From Camelus bactrianus (lineage: Eukaryota > Chordata > Mammalia > Artiodactyla > Camelidae): a stretch of 64,000 nucleotides of DNA. The stretch's first letter is position 1. Each line of letters starts with the position of its first letter. The notes beneath the pieces are model-generated. The model was not told where the DNA came from. It ran no database searches and saw nothing but the letters and a program-made list of their open reading frames with translations. The DNA lies in contig NC_133545.1 in assembly GCF_048773025.1 (NCBI RefSeq), forward strand, positions 34,498,501 through 34,562,500. Reading direction: 5' to 3'. Of the stretch, positions 34,641 to 47,083 are shown in pieces. The position numbers and the translations under genes are program-made.

Positions 34641-36547
34641 TTCCTCCAAATGGGGTGTTTGTTTGTGTACTCTATAAATATACAATGTGGCTAATTAGGA
34701 TAACAATAATGATAATGTCTCTTTAATTACTGGGAGAGCCTGAACTAGTCTATGCTTCCAGAAAAAGCCTTGTCCTGAAAGATAGAGAAAATACTCCATC
34801 TACCATCATCAGCCATAAGCTATGCTGGTGCTTCATGAATGATAACTAGCTTTTAGTCCTGCATCACATAAATTTAGAAATCAAGGTTACATATGCAAAG
34901 TCTCTCAACGTGTTAAAGAATTACATATCTCCTACCTCTCAAACTCTTCTTTACATTGTAGCCATTACCTGCCTATCAACTGCAATGGAACATATAAAAT
35001 AAATGAGAAGTACATTTCTAAACCTTGTCAAAAATATTAATTCCCAAATCTCATTGTAATCATGGGTTTCAGTTTTTTCCCCTGAAGCCCTTTTATCAGT
35101 TATTACTAACAAGTTAGATGGACTTCTTTAAGTTCCTACATTCATGATTTCTTCAGCCTGATGTGTGTGTGTGTCACATTGGTGGGTGCTGAAATGACCC
35201 AAACGTGAGCTCCAGGAGGAAAGAGAAATAATCAGAAAACTCAAACCTCATCAACTGGCTAATCAATGTCTAAATAACAGAGAATGAAAACATGACAGGT
35301 ACTGATAAGCACAGTCCAGTCTTAGAGTTAAAATGGCTCCAGCGTGTGTCTACTTTGTCATCTTCAGAATAAAAATCTATAAACCCAATCCTTTCAATGT
35401 CACAAAGGAGCCACGGTGATGTGAAGGGACACCCCACAGGTCCTTGGTGGCTGAACCAGCTTTAGTGACAGTCTAACTCCCAGAGTAGTTTTTCCCCATG
35501 CATTTCTCCACAGCTGCCCTAGGGGTCTGAAGTAGTCACCTGTAATCTGTTTTTTTTGTTGTTGTTGTTTTAAAGAATGTAAACATCCACAGCTCCTGGA
35601 ACACAAAATGGCAGTCAATACATTAGGTTCCTGACTCCACTTTTCCCTTCATGCCAATGGCATGTGTGGTATAGACTGAAAAGCAGTCCCAGGAATTGTC
35701 TGTATCTCGAATGAGCTCCCTGCGTCTACCTCAGAAGGCTGGACGGAAGCTTGCCTCCACATACCTTGGCCAAGGTGTAATTCTCTGCTGGTGTAGAGTT
35801 CGGTTCCCTTTCCATTCAGAGAGACAGACAGGAAAAGGGATTGGCATTAGGGGTGTCAATGATCTGTTTCTGACTGTCAGCTTCTGCACATTTCTCTCTC
35901 TTTTGCTAGGCTCTTGTTTAATGCCATGTGTAGGCAAATTGCAAACAAAACCAGGAAGAAAAATGTTAGCTGTTGGCTGATGACATTGCTTAGCAAAAAA
36001 AAAAAAAGCCAGAATCACATCTACAGGCGGCTGCACTCCAGACTTCAATTTAATTCACTTTCCACCAGCAACAAGAACGAGAATAATTTGCTTCAGTGTA
36101 GGGAGATCAGAGAAGAGAAGCCTCACTGCGTTTTGAGATGGAAAGTAACTGGATGAGATGGCTGTGGTGGCAGGCGCAGCTCATCACAAGTTGGAGAAAG
36201 GCTGGGAAGATAAAATGGAAGTTGAACATAGTTTTTGTGAGCCTGGCTCTAACTACGGTGACCCACCTCACTGTGAGAACGCCGCTGAAACCAGCCCTCC
36301 ACAGAGCCAGACGTGGACATTCTGTAATCTCCAGATACTGAGAAATAAGCTTCTTACAGACATAATCAGGGGAAATGTCTGCCAAGAGTAGGGACACATG
36401 GACTAGAAAATAAAGCCCATAGCCCAGCCTTCACTGGCGCATGCCTGCATGCTCTGCTGACCAGGGAGAGATGGACATACAAGTTGTGAATGCACCTAAA
36501 AAATGTGTAACTGTGAGAAGTATGTCCATACAATTGTTCTATACTTA
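34641..36547. other. Unassigned, repeat-poor non-coding DNA
   Basis: Contains a short (TG)n run at 35162-35175 and a (GTT)n patch near 35547-35565. The segment 36120-36400 is less AT-rich and open in several frames (77 codons at 36158-36391 plus, 96 codons at 36107-36397 minus). Frames open on both strands argue against any one being coding. I see no repeat here. Confidence 0.5.
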
Positions 36548-36705
36548 TTATTTACTGAAATCTTACTATCGTCAGGTGCCAAGACAAGTACCTTACTTGC
36601 ATTATATAATCCACTCTCCCCAACAAACCTTTGAAGTGGGAACTCCTACTTTCACCATATTTCACATGGGGAAACTGAAACCCAGCAAGGCAAAAGTGCT
36701 TCCTT
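36548..36705 (-). mobile_element. MIR SINE, antisense
   Basis: 'cattatataatccactctcc', 'tttgaagtgggaactcctac' and 'cacatggggaaactgaaacc' follow antisense MIR order. The distal third is missing. Confidence 0.65.
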
Positions 36706-39171
36706 GCTAAGTAACCATGTTTAAAGAGAAATGAAAGTCATTCCAGGAGAAAACATTTCATCTCTGCCTATGTGAATGAAATATACACATTTTTATCAGA
36801 GGTGAGTAAAACTGTTTATGAAAAATAAAGTTGGGTATTTACAAGCAGTGTAGCAGGGCTCATTTAAATGTTTTTGGTAAAGTTTACATTCTACATCAAT
36901 TTCTGTACCTTGGAAAGGAACAAAAATGTTTGAGTTGTTATCCGCCTTCAGCTTTAAAAAAAAAATCAAAACAGCTGAACTTAAACTAAATTGTTCATCC
37001 CCTAGGACCTAGTCTGAACTTGAAAAATACTCAGGAAAAAAAAAATCAAATTCCTCCACCTCATCATTTACGCCATCTGCAGTCTTACAGATCGTCCCTG
37101 GAAACTTCAGGGGAAAAAAAGTGTGCTCCTCCCCCAGGGACTATTTGCAGAAGTCACTCATCTATTGATTCCTGATCCTGCTGGTCTTAGCAAGATAAGG
37201 CTCCTAATCCGTCCACTGAATGTTACTCTGCCAGAGATGAAATAGCTTTAATGCCAACAAAGATTACTGTGATGTTAGGCAGGAGAAGATTGTGTTGTCG
37301 GAATTACGGCAGCCCCAGGAATACTTGCGGTCCCGTGTGAATGACATACTGATGCCAAACATTGGCTCTACCTCTCCTTCTGCTCAGAAATCTCAGACGT
37401 GATCTCAGAGCAACCATACTTGGGTGCTTAACTCTGGTAAATGGCTTATTTCCCATTACAAACTATGGTGATTTTCTTTCAACTGGCCTCTCCCTAATAT
37501 AAGTGATTTAGTTGTTCTTAAGAAACTGTCCTTGTAAAACACACCATCAATTAATAGCTTTTTGGAGTTAGAAACACTATATCAAATATGATTCAATGTA
37601 GGAAGAATGCTAGGATCAGAAACATTTTAATGTGTAAAAATATGCATTTTAGAATTGAGGTGTATGTGTGTGTATATCCATACCTCTGTCATGTCACAGA
37701 TATACATAAACCTACTTTTATATAAACATTCTGAATACTTATAATAGCAAAAAAAGCAGTAAAAAGGAAAAGGTCATGGGAAAATTTTGTGTTTGCAGCT
37801 ATGTGAACACATTCCATTGATTTTTTTTTTTTTTTACTCATTTCAGAATGATGTCACAGAGAGCGTGGCATACAAGGAATTGAAATATAACCCGTAATCT
37901 GCTTTGAGTAGGAAGAAAAAGGAAAGCCATCTGCTCACAACACTAATTAGTGCTACCAATTTTTAAGAGAATATTCCTTTTTTTTTTTTTTTTTTTTGGT
38001 TTTTAAGAAAAGGGAGACGACACTGGGAAAGATTTTTTTTTGGTGGCGGGGGAGAGAGGGCTTGATGTATCATACACTGAGACTTTAGAACAAGTAATGC
38101 AAATAAAGATTCAGAATGTTTTAGATAAGCCAATAAACATATGAAGGAGCTCCCCTCAAAATCTCAGCAGGAAATAATGCTAATACGGGAAGCAAGACAA
38201 ACAAAAGGGGTGCGCCAGGCCAAGGCAGGAAGTTAGAGCATACTCTGGACCTGGGACCCAGCCACAGAAGGGAAACGTCTGCCCCCTTCACATTGTATCC
38301 TGTATGTCCCCCTTGCCAGCTCATCTGGAGCATAAACTCTTAGGCCTCCTCAAGGCTACATTATGTCAAATACAATTTATGCAATGTAACAACATACACA
38401 GATAAATAAGACACCCGGTACTGCCAAGAGAAGTTTCTGACTTGTGTGGATAAAACAGATCCACCATCAAGATGATCCATGAAAAGGAAAAAATAAACTC
38501 TAATTAAGGAGTTTGCCAGAGGAAAGATTATGATCTGTGGAGAGATCAGGCACCTCTTCGTGGGATGAGACTAGAAGATCATGGAATTCCATGGAAGGAG
38601 ATCCCTGAGGCAGAGAGGGCAGCCTACATGTTCCCGCCACACGCACACGTCCTAGGAGTGGTGTGTCAAACGTGTGCATGCAGATAGTGGGGCGGAAGTG
38701 GGACCAAGAGAGGCCTTTAATAAGGGGCTTTCAACACTCCTATGTGGTCAAGAACATGAACCACAATTTAGGAGCTACTGAGTCAAGGCTATGTCATACT
38801 ATCAGCTTCTTAATAGCAATACACTGTCCCAAACAGTCAAAAGTAGTGAACCAAAAAAAAAAAAATCTTATCAGAAGACTAATCTAACAATTAAACTAGT
38901 ATTAAACTAGTGAAACTGGAAGCAAACCGGAGACTTAAGTCAGAGGTTCTATAACTGAGCCTGATATTTTCTTTCTTTTTTCTCTTTTCACTGACTCCCC
39001 TTTAAAAATGAATTTAGGCAATGGAGTATGTATACAAAGAGGGACATTGTTTAATGAATTGCTATGTATGATCACCTTCTGAATGAAGACCTTTAAGTCA
39101 GATCATGCTTCTATGAGGTTCTAAAAGTTGTTAAAATCTGCACAGAAAATTAAAATAGGTTGATCCTTGCA
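36706..39171. other. Unassigned, repeat-poor non-coding DNA
   Basis: About 2.5 kb without an assignable repeat apart from T-runs (about 37819-37833 and 37978-37997). The frames at 38121-38333 and 38663-38887 are short and lack domain signatures. Confidence 0.5.
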
Positions 39172-39455
39172 ATGCAGTAATTAAAAGCATGATATGGGAG
39201 CCAGAGAAGCCTGGGGTTAAATCCCATCAGTGGCACTCATTGTTTATACCTAAGCAAGTAACCTTATCTCCCTAAGCCTCAGGCTACTCATCTGTGAAAC
39301 AGGAACATGAAATGTCTATTCCTATAAAGTAGGAACAAAAAATATAATAGGAATATAAAATATGACAAAAAAGGTCCTTTGGAAAGCAAATGAGGATGTC
39401 TGTTAGTATCCTTTAAAGCACCTAGAACATTGCTTGGCATGTAATAAGAGATACT
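39172..39455 (+). mobile_element. MIR SINE, sense, near full length
   Basis: The order is complete: 'ttaaaagcatgatatgggag', 'aagcctggggttaaatccca', 'taagcctcaggctactcatc' and, after a diverged A-rich middle, 'cacctagaacattgcttggc'. Confidence 0.75.
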
Positions 39456-39684
39456 TGTGGGAAAGCAACTCAATATAGTCAGGAGACAGTTTTCCAAAGG
39501 TGTTGTGCATTTCTGCATGACTTCAATGCAGAGGCACTAATTGCCCTTCTGTTCTGGACTATCCTTCAAGGACATTTACATAGTAAACAGCATGGAAGAT
39601 GGAGACAGTCTCTCCATCCAGAGCAGAGGAGAGTAACCAGTATTACTAACGAAACAGTAATACTTACTAACCAGTATTAGAGGG

Positions 39685-39955
39685 AGAACGTCCTCCTCTG
39701 GGGGGAGTCTATTATAAAAGAGTGGGTTCCCTGGGCTTGGGGTACCTCTCCTGTCACACAACCCGTCAGGTGTGCAGGCATCACAAGAAGCTTGGTACAT
39801 CACCCTGCAGGAACTGGGCCTCAGGAAATGCCAGGAGAACCCAGTGAGACTGTGGCTACTGCTACTGCTGTGAGGCTGATCACGTAACCTTGTCCTCTGT
39901 GTTTGCCCTCAGATTTTCTGCCAGCTTCTGTTAAACTGTGGTGGGCTAACTTGTT
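39685..39955 (+). mobile_element. Possible ERVL-type LTR fragment
   Basis: A GC-richer patch with a TATA-type word ('ctattataaaagagtgggtt') and phrases that I associate with an old mammalian LTR ('gcaggaactgggcctcagga', 'ctcagattttctgccagctt'). Family and ends are not established, and it could equally be unique sequence. Confidence 0.3.
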
Positions 39956-40534
39956 AGCTGTCAAGAAGGACAAAATCTCAGAACTTCACAGTTCTTGACA
40001 CAGAGCATTCAAAACCCAGTCTATCTCCAAAATATTTCCCCATGGGTTTGCCATGTGGACACTAATTACCACCACAACTGCCAACTTTTTGATTAAAGAA
40101 AGCTCCTGTAAATTTGTAAATATGTTATCTCTAAGAGCTACTACAGTGAGTCATTAATGCCTAATTGCTAATTGGCTTATCATTTAGTTTGTGAAACACT
40201 TAGCAAATGCCAGCTGTAATAGAAAATAGAGGGTCAGTTTGGATTGGTGCTCTAGTGCTAATAGACGCCTTTGCTGGACAGACTCCATCCTTGAAAACAG
40301 CACTTCTTGGTAGTGGAGAGTGGAAGGGAAATGAAGCAGGAGGTATATTACTGCTTTTCCTCATGATTCATTACATCCCTGAGAAGTAAAATATTTTTTT
40401 AAAATTAACTTTTAAATATAGAATCTCATAAGAGTGGTAGTGTTTTCAGTACTTTCATTCATTAGTCATTACTCTGCATTTGTTAAATGTGTCACAGTGA
40501 CTTATATTATCCCTTCCTCCCCCACAGAAGTGTG
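39956..40534. other. Unassigned non-coding DNA
   Basis: No repeat recognised. Around 40095-40200 there are several homeodomain-type words (taatgcctaattgctaattg), which may be a conserved non-coding element. Confidence 0.4.
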
Positions 40535-40690
40535 TCAACTCCACTGGCAGAAAAACATATCCTACTGTTTTTTTTTTGCATCCTTTCTACTCAATCCCTA
40601 ACCCTTACCCCCAGCTGCCCTCTGAGACCTATCACAGAACCCTGCATATACATCAGAGGCACTTAGCAAATATTGTATGACTTGTATACT
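40535..40690 (+). mobile_element. LINE-2 3' terminus, sense (weak)
   Basis: 'caactccactggcagaaaaa', 'catcctttctactcaatccc' and 'catcagaggcacttagcaaa' fit the L2 end in order but with strong divergence. Confidence 0.4.
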
Positions 40691-42059
40691 GCTAAAAGAA
40701 AAAACCACAAGAACTATGAATTTACACTATTCTGTCAATACAACTCCGGGAAATCAGAACCTCATAAGCAGTTATGAGATTGAGCCAAGTAATTCCAGGC
40801 TAGGTACAACATTTAAAAATCAAAAGTATAGTATTTGCAATGTTGAATTAATTCATTTAACATTTTATTAGTGGCTATTTAGCACTTTTAAACAAACTTG
40901 TTAATCATTTTCTTAACCAGTCCCTGTAAAGAAAAATATTGTTTCATTTCATTTGTTGGTTTATTTGGATAGCAATTATTTTGTCTATCTTTTTGGCTTA
41001 ACCATGGGATAGGTTAGGAGAAATTTTTTTTTAATATGTTAATTCTCTCATTACAGAAGTATGGAAGTGTCAACATACAGAAGTCCAAACTGACAACATA
41101 GTATGTTTAGACACTGGCTGTTCAAATAAACAAGATGATGCATGCAAAAGCTTTTAGGATGTGGTAGGGACTCTATAAAGAGGAGCTATTATAATTTTGC
41201 CTGAAAAGTTAATCCCAAGGCTCTCTTTATGTTGAAAGTTCTAATATATGTTTAAAAAATCCATTTATTAAAAACTAAATGCTCCAAGTTTTTCATTAAC
41301 CTATCAAATATTTAAAGTAGGCTATACTTAAAAGTTCAAGGCATATGAGCTTATGAAGGCAAGGATTTCATGAATTGAACATCATGAAGATTTTGAAGGG
41401 GTATTGATAACTATGCCCTAAGCAATCATGCAGAATTAAATGTGTATTTTCCTTAAAATATGCATTAAAGTATGGCCTACAGAAAGTTATATTGATTTGA
41501 GATAAGAGGACAAAAATGCTGACTTCCTCATGTAGATCCCTTGGCTATATTGGGGTTTTTGGTCATAACTGTGTACCATTTGATTTCTATGAAAACTGAT
41601 GTTCCAGAGCTCTTGAATGCTCACCAAGCATTATATGCATATCTCCAACCTCACTGTGCAATAAAAGTTCCGAAGGAAGCAGAGCCACAAAGTGCAAAGC
41701 CTGCTTGCTTTAATTGCGTTAATAACTACTTAAACATTCTAAAAAAAGAGAGGTTATTTTTCTGCATGAGCATTTAAAACCTTCAGATATCACAATTGGA
41801 GGTAAATGCTTGTGTGGTCCATTAGTACTCCTTAATTGCTTTCTTATACTGAGCTGCAGAACGTAATTGCTCGCTTGAGACTGATATGAATTACAACTGA
41901 GAGATTCATAAGTTGGACTAAAGAAAAGTGGTGCTTCCACCCTGACATGACAAAATCCAAAAGGCAAATGAAAAAGAGAAATAGGCACCTACAGTATCAT
42001 TTGAATTCAAAGGGCTTTTTCCATTTAACAAAAGAAAAATCAGGTTATGAGCTATTAAG
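40691..42059. other. Unassigned non-coding DNA
   Basis: AT-rich, no assignable repeat. The stretch 41775-41905 contains repeated homeodomain-like words ('tccttaattgctttct', 'acgtaattgctcgc') and is a candidate conserved element. The frames at 41541-41777 and 41719-41988 lie on opposite strands and have no domain signature. Confidence 0.45.
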
Positions 42060-42790
42060 TTATCCAATCTTTTCTCCTTCCTTCTGAAACATAACTATAT
42101 CTTCACCCAGTATCTCAACCACCCTTCCATGCCAAGAGCAAAGTCAGACTCTCCATCTTTGCTCTGCATCCTGTCCCCTTCTTTGTTCTCTGCATACTAG
42201 TTCCTTCAATGATATTTCTTTCCTCTTTTCTGTACATTCAAACCGTTCATCCCTATCAGCTCCCTCCTTTCCACCTACAAGTACATTAAAAATACCTCTA
42301 CACTTATTTCTTAAAGTTAAGATCCTGCACTAACCACACAACCCCCATTCCTTACCCACCTTCAAGTACAAACTTAGGAATCCACATGCTGTAGCTACAT
42401 ACAGTTCAACTTCATCTTACTCTAGAATTTACCAAATTTCATTACCCCATCCTAGATACTGAGTTTTTTTTGGAAATGATTTTCTTTTTTTAGGGTCTAT
42501 TTTAAGTCCAAAAACTTAATGGACTTTTAAAGAATTTTCCAGTGATAATTCTTTTCTCCTTAAAAATCTGTCCTCCTTGGCTTCTATCCTTGTCTCTTTC
42601 CCTTCTTCTGAGCTCCAGTCCTCATGCCTTAAGTGTTGGCCTTTCTCAGGGAGCCACTCTTCACCCCTTTCTCTTTTTGTTCAGATCCCTCACTATGGTG
42701 TTTAATGTTACCACCCATAACCTACTCCTTCCATATTCTCTCTTGATCCAAGATATCACCATCTGCCCAGTCACTTAAATTTGAAATCAA
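42060..42790 (+). mobile_element. LINE-2 ORF2 fragment (reverse transcriptase), sense
   Basis: About 730 bp of pyrimidine-rich sequence that follows the L2 reverse-transcriptase coding order. In one frame (42542-42778) the residues VGLSQGATLHPFLF (42635-42676) correspond to the L2/CR1 motif VGVPQGSVLGPLLF. Flanking phrases such as 'cttggcttctatccttgtct' and 'taccacccataacctactcc' also match. The enzyme used RNA for target-primed reverse transcription; this copy is a 5'- and 3'-truncated relic and its frame is broken. Confidence 0.65.
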
Positions 42791-42884
42791 AGTGGCACCT
42801 TCAACCTCTCTATTTGTTATTGATTTCTCACATTCAATATGACACAAAACACATGGCCTTTCAAGTCAGAAAGACCTGAATCTG

Positions 42885-43220
42885 AATTCTAGTCCTGTTT
42901 CCAAGGAGCTTAGAATCCTCAGTCTTCTGTGAAAGGAAGAGAAGCATGTGTAAGTGTCAATGGAATCACAACACGTGCTTATACATGGGTACTTACAAAA
43001 TGAAGAGGGAGCTCAGGAAAAAAATGGTGCTCTAGTTCACCTAAGCAGCAGTTATCCAGAAAAGCTTACTAAGAGAATGTAATATTTAGATTGAAATTTG
43101 AAGATTGCTTAAGAGTTGGATAAGTGAAGGGAAGGAGGAGACAACAGGGAGAAAGGCAGGAGTAATCAAAGTCAGAGAGGGGGAGGCTAGGATGAGAGGA
43201 GGGAAGGAAGCAGAGACTGG
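42885..43220 (-). mobile_element. LINE-2-like, antisense
   Basis: 'ttccaaggagcttagaatcc' near the start and 'ttgaaatttgaagattgctt' followed by 'gttggataagtgaagggaag' fit the antisense L2 pattern also seen at 13795-14830. It lies next to a sense L2 piece, so the two are separate insertions or an inversion. Confidence 0.45.
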
Positions 43221-45744
43221 ACCTGTCAGCAGAGATCACACAGTGATGAGTATTAACACCAAGGGTAAGGGCATTATTGTGGTTGATAAGGACCCATTAA
43301 AAATTTCTGAGAATACACCTAATCTGTGTGCCCGAAAAATCTTCATGGCAGCATATAGGTTGGATTGGAGGGAATAAAGCCTGGAGTGAGTGTCTACTTA
43401 GGAGGCTAAGCTTGATCATCAAGTCATATTAATAACAATATTTACGGGCATCACTGGAGATACTCAGTAGGAATGAGAAAACTTGAAAAATGGGGTCTTC
43501 TCAATGGCTGTGATTTATGTAAACACTCAAGACTCTGAGATGTCATCAATACTTTGAATAAACATTAAACAATGTGATACTCTTTCAATTCTTCAGAAGG
43601 CTGCAGAAGTAAAATGTGGAAAGAACTGTAGAGAGGGAGGAGAAGAGAAGAGGGATAATCAGAACAGTGAACAAAAAGTACGGTGGGAAAACAGAATGCA
43701 AAGAGAAGAAAAAGATGGATATGCAGGAAAATGAAGGAAAGTGCTTTTTTAGATGGCTGAAAAATGAACTATTTCTTTCTCTCAAGGTTTTAGATAAAAA
43801 GAGAGAGAGAGAGATCCTTAATATCATTTGTGAGTTTGATACAGTTGCTTTCATGGGCCTATGTATTACCAATACTAACACATTTGAAAATGTTTTTATT
43901 TTACTGGTTAGGACAATAAACTCATGTGTTTGCCAACAATAATGATTTATCCCTCTGGTTCGTTTTGCTTCTCTTTGATCGTGACACAATTGCTTGTTTA
44001 ACCTACAGTTAAGAATCTTTTAGAGAAAAATGTTCATTGTCGAAAAAATTTCCTGTCTTCAAAAAATTATTCAAATTGCAAGTGAGAATGGAAGCTTTAT
44101 ATAAGAAACATAAGTGCCATATTAAGTATTAATGCACTAGATGTATCACATGTGAAGACACTATGTTAATAGCATCACTTAACCTCACTATTTCATTCCA
44201 CTACTTTAATGTTGATACCAACAGACTTAATATTCAGCATTTGTTTTCAATTATCTGTTATGTCCTGCAATGAGTTTGTCGTAGACACTCTGAAAACTAT
44301 TATGACCCCTCAAAGACATAAGGCAATTTTCTTCTCACCAGGATATTTTGAACAAATTACTCTCAGTTTTAACATGAATAAGCCTATGAATTTTCATTCC
44401 CCACATCTGAAATAATGGAATGCAGCTATAACTTCAATTATAATTATCATATCATGTCAATAAATTGAAATTTAAAAAAAAACTACAGAAGGTGAAAGCT
44501 TTGTCTTGGCCTGATTTTACTTTCTCCGTTTTTCTTTTTTTTTTTTCTCTTTTGGTCTGAAGCCTAGGGAGCACTTTGAAGTGTAATTATTTCATAGGGT
44601 ACTTGAAACAGTTCTACTGTTTGAAAAGATAGGGGTGTCACATCGCACCGCTGTTAGCATTACAAAGCATTGCTACAGCTCGTAATAATTAAAGGCTGTT
44701 ACAGTTAAGAATTTTATGATTAGCCCCTATTATGGCTCATTGAGCTTAAGTTTTGAAATTTTGTACTGAGTCCAAGACGAAAATGTGTCTTAGTCATAGA
44801 ATGCATTTTTTTAAGATTAATTTGGATGTTTTTCAGAGCCCTCTTGTTTGTTTTCCCCATCCTTGGGTTACCTTAATGTCCTTTCATGGTGTGGTTAGTA
44901 GTAATGGCCAAAAGTGCAACAGTATGAGCAAATTAGCTCCTCTATTCTAATGCAGATGTCCTGTCCACCTCAGAATGTTCCTAGGCAAGGAACATCTTTA
45001 TCAAGTAGCCTTTGGACCCAACTCAGTTGCGAAAGCAACTGCTACCAGTACCCTGAGTCAGATGCCAGAACTGCAGCTCTAGAAAGTACAGCTTAAAGAC
45101 GTCTTCTAACTCGAAGTTAACCAAGCTTTTTTCTCCCCCTCCCTATAAGATCTTTGCAGTCATAGAGAAGACATGGGTATTTAAACTTTGACAATAATTT
45201 TAACATGATACAAGTTTCACTTGCTTTTTAATATATTTACAGACATAAAGTTAGGCTTCTAACAGCGACACTGACAGGGAGATTGCTGCCACCACTTTTT
45301 TTTTCTTTTTTAAAGTAACAGAAGCAGTAACATCCCTCTTATTCTTCCTCCACCCATGCACCTCCCCTACACCATTCTTCAGCCTCTTTCCCAAGACCTA
45401 TCTAAGGGGTGATGGGATGAAGAGAAGAGAATGAAGCATACGTAATCAAGGGCAAATAACTGATAAATATAGAGAATGAATGGGCTGGAAAGGAAAGCCA
45501 AGAATGTGGGATGATTAGGAGTTCCAAGGATCTCCCATAGAAACAGGATCCTGCGATGGGGTTTGGGTGGGGGGATGAGGACAGTGAAACTGTCATAGAC
45601 TTCAGAAGTTTTTGGTTTTTTTTTTTCAAGGTTAAAAACCTAACCCAAAGAGAGTGGTCCTCCTACCACCTCCAACTCTGGCTCCTTGGGTACTGAAAAA
45701 CCAGTTGCCTTCCCCTATATCCCCACCCAAGAAACAAGGGAAAT
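43221..45744. other. Unassigned non-coding DNA
   Basis: Includes a purine-rich tract (43600-43815, with (AG)n at 43800-43813). This explains a 134-codon Phe/Ser/Leu-rich minus-strand frame at 43585-43989. The segment 44640-44755 is rich in homeodomain words (taataattaaagg, ttatgattag). T-runs lie near 44526-44537, 45297-45304 and 45617-45626. No repeat family recognised. Confidence 0.45.
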
Positions 45745-46110
45745 TAAAGAATATGCTACAATATGGATGAAACTTGAGAACACTAAGTCAAATGAGCCAG
45801 CTATAAAAAACACAAACATTGTGTGATTCCACGTACATGAGGCACTTAGAGTAGTCAAAATCAAAAAGACAGAAAGTGTAATGATGGTTTCCAGGGTCTC
45901 AGGGGAGGGGAGAATGGGGAGTTATTTATTTAATAGATATAGGGTTTCAGTTTTACGAGATGAAAAAAGTTACGGGGTGGATGGTGGTGACAATCGCACA
46001 CAATGTGGATATATTTAATATCAGTGAAATATACACTTAAAAATGTGTAAGATAATCATCTTTATGTCGTGTGTATTTTACCACAAATAAAAGAAATGGC
46101 AATTCAAAAA
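45745..46110 (+). mobile_element. LINE-1 (L1M-type) 3' end, sense
   Basis: 'acaatatggatgaaacttga', 'tgtgtgattccacgtacatg', 'atggtttccagggtctcagg', 'atatacacttaaaaatgtgt' and 'tttaccacaaataaaagaaa' follow the old L1 3' UTR order. Truncated at the 5' side. Confidence 0.8.
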
Positions 46111-46630
46111 CATTAAAACAAACAAAAGAAATTCTGCCAAATGATTGAAACAAAACAGTATAAACCAACAAAGAGAGGGACCTTAGGAAGATGAGAGATA
46201 CCTACAAGTTTCTAAAAGAGGAAACCTGGGCTCAGAGGTGGTAACTAATAATTGCCTAAAGCATGAACCAATTTACTTCATCAGACCCCAGCCTGCAGAG
46301 AGCTTCAGAACAGAAACATTCCAAAGACAGGATAATGCAAAAGTGGAAAAAAAAAAAAAAGAGTATAATGCTCTTTAAAAAAGGGTATTTCTCAGCTCTT
46401 TTAGAAGATATCCGTAATGGAAATTCTGAAGGGTAAATCCATTACCGTGGTATACAAATCATAACAAACCTCAAAGTTTGGTGAGATACTAGTATTAGGT
46501 CATTAGATAAGTGGGAACACCTGGCAGATAGGTGGAGGAGAGAGGGTGGTCTGGAAGATGGTGTTATGCCTGCCTCCAGCATAAAGGGACTTCTTCTAAA
46601 TGAGTGCCACCAAAAAAACTGGTTAAAACA
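46111..46630. other. Unassigned non-coding DNA
   Basis: No repeat recognised; an A-run lies around 46348-46361. Confidence 0.5.
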
Positions 46631-47083
46631 TGACAGCCACGACTGCGCGGTAGCAGATAGGACTTAACCGTACATGACCAAGGTTCACTGTATTATAATT
46701 AACATTGAGGTTTAGGCTCCCCCTACAACCCCAAACCCCCACCCCTTCGCACCCTCCCCCGCACCCCCCATCATGGGTTTTTCTGTGTACACCATGGGTA
46801 AGGACATGCACAAAAGGGGTCAAACATAACAAAGCATTCCAGGGACACGAGCCATCAATCAAAAGACCACCTCTAAGCAAAGGTATAAGAGAAAGGGGAG
46901 ACAAAAAATGCCGCTTTTTCCTCCCTTGTATAAGCCTGCCTCCCATTCTTGGAGGGTGTACTTTTCCTTTCCTTTTAAATAATTTTTAAACAATCTTTCT
47001 CTACACAATGCACTGTCTCCCAACTGCAAACTTGTTTTGTGGGTATGACAAGCACCAGGGTCTTTACTTTTTAGGGTAACACA
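46631..47083 (+). mobile_element. Probable solo LTR, class I-like
   Basis: A fossil LTR-like unit of about 450 bp. A possible TG start (tgacagccacgactgcg) lies after 46630 and 'ttagggtaacaca' is near the end. A TATA-type word ('cccttgtataagcctgcctc', 46923-46942) is followed some 45 bases later by an A/T-rich polyadenylation-like region and then 'ctctacacaatgcactgtct'. This layout is like U3-R-U5 of class I LTRs. It also holds a C-rich tract (46719-46769). Family, exact termini and target duplication are unproven. No internal region is recognised. Confidence 0.5.
46719..46769 (-). other. G-quadruplex motif
   Basis: On the plus strand, seven C-runs of 3 to 6 bases are separated by gaps of 1 to 6 bases (runs at 46719, 46729, 46736, 46742, 46752, 46756, 46764). 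The minus strand therefore carries a dense G-quadruplex motif. It lies in the probable U3 part of the LTR. Confidence 0.7.

Noticed and set aside
40595-40612. Telomere-like words (ccctaacccttaccc)
   Set aside because: Only about two imperfect units inside a sequence that aligns with an L2 end. Not an interstitial telomeric repeat.
43585-43989. 134-codon minus-strand reading frame
   Set aside because: Composition is Phe/Ser/Leu-rich because the plus strand is a purine-rich tract with an (AG)n run. An opposing frame of similar length exists (43616-43942), and no domain or splice context is visible.
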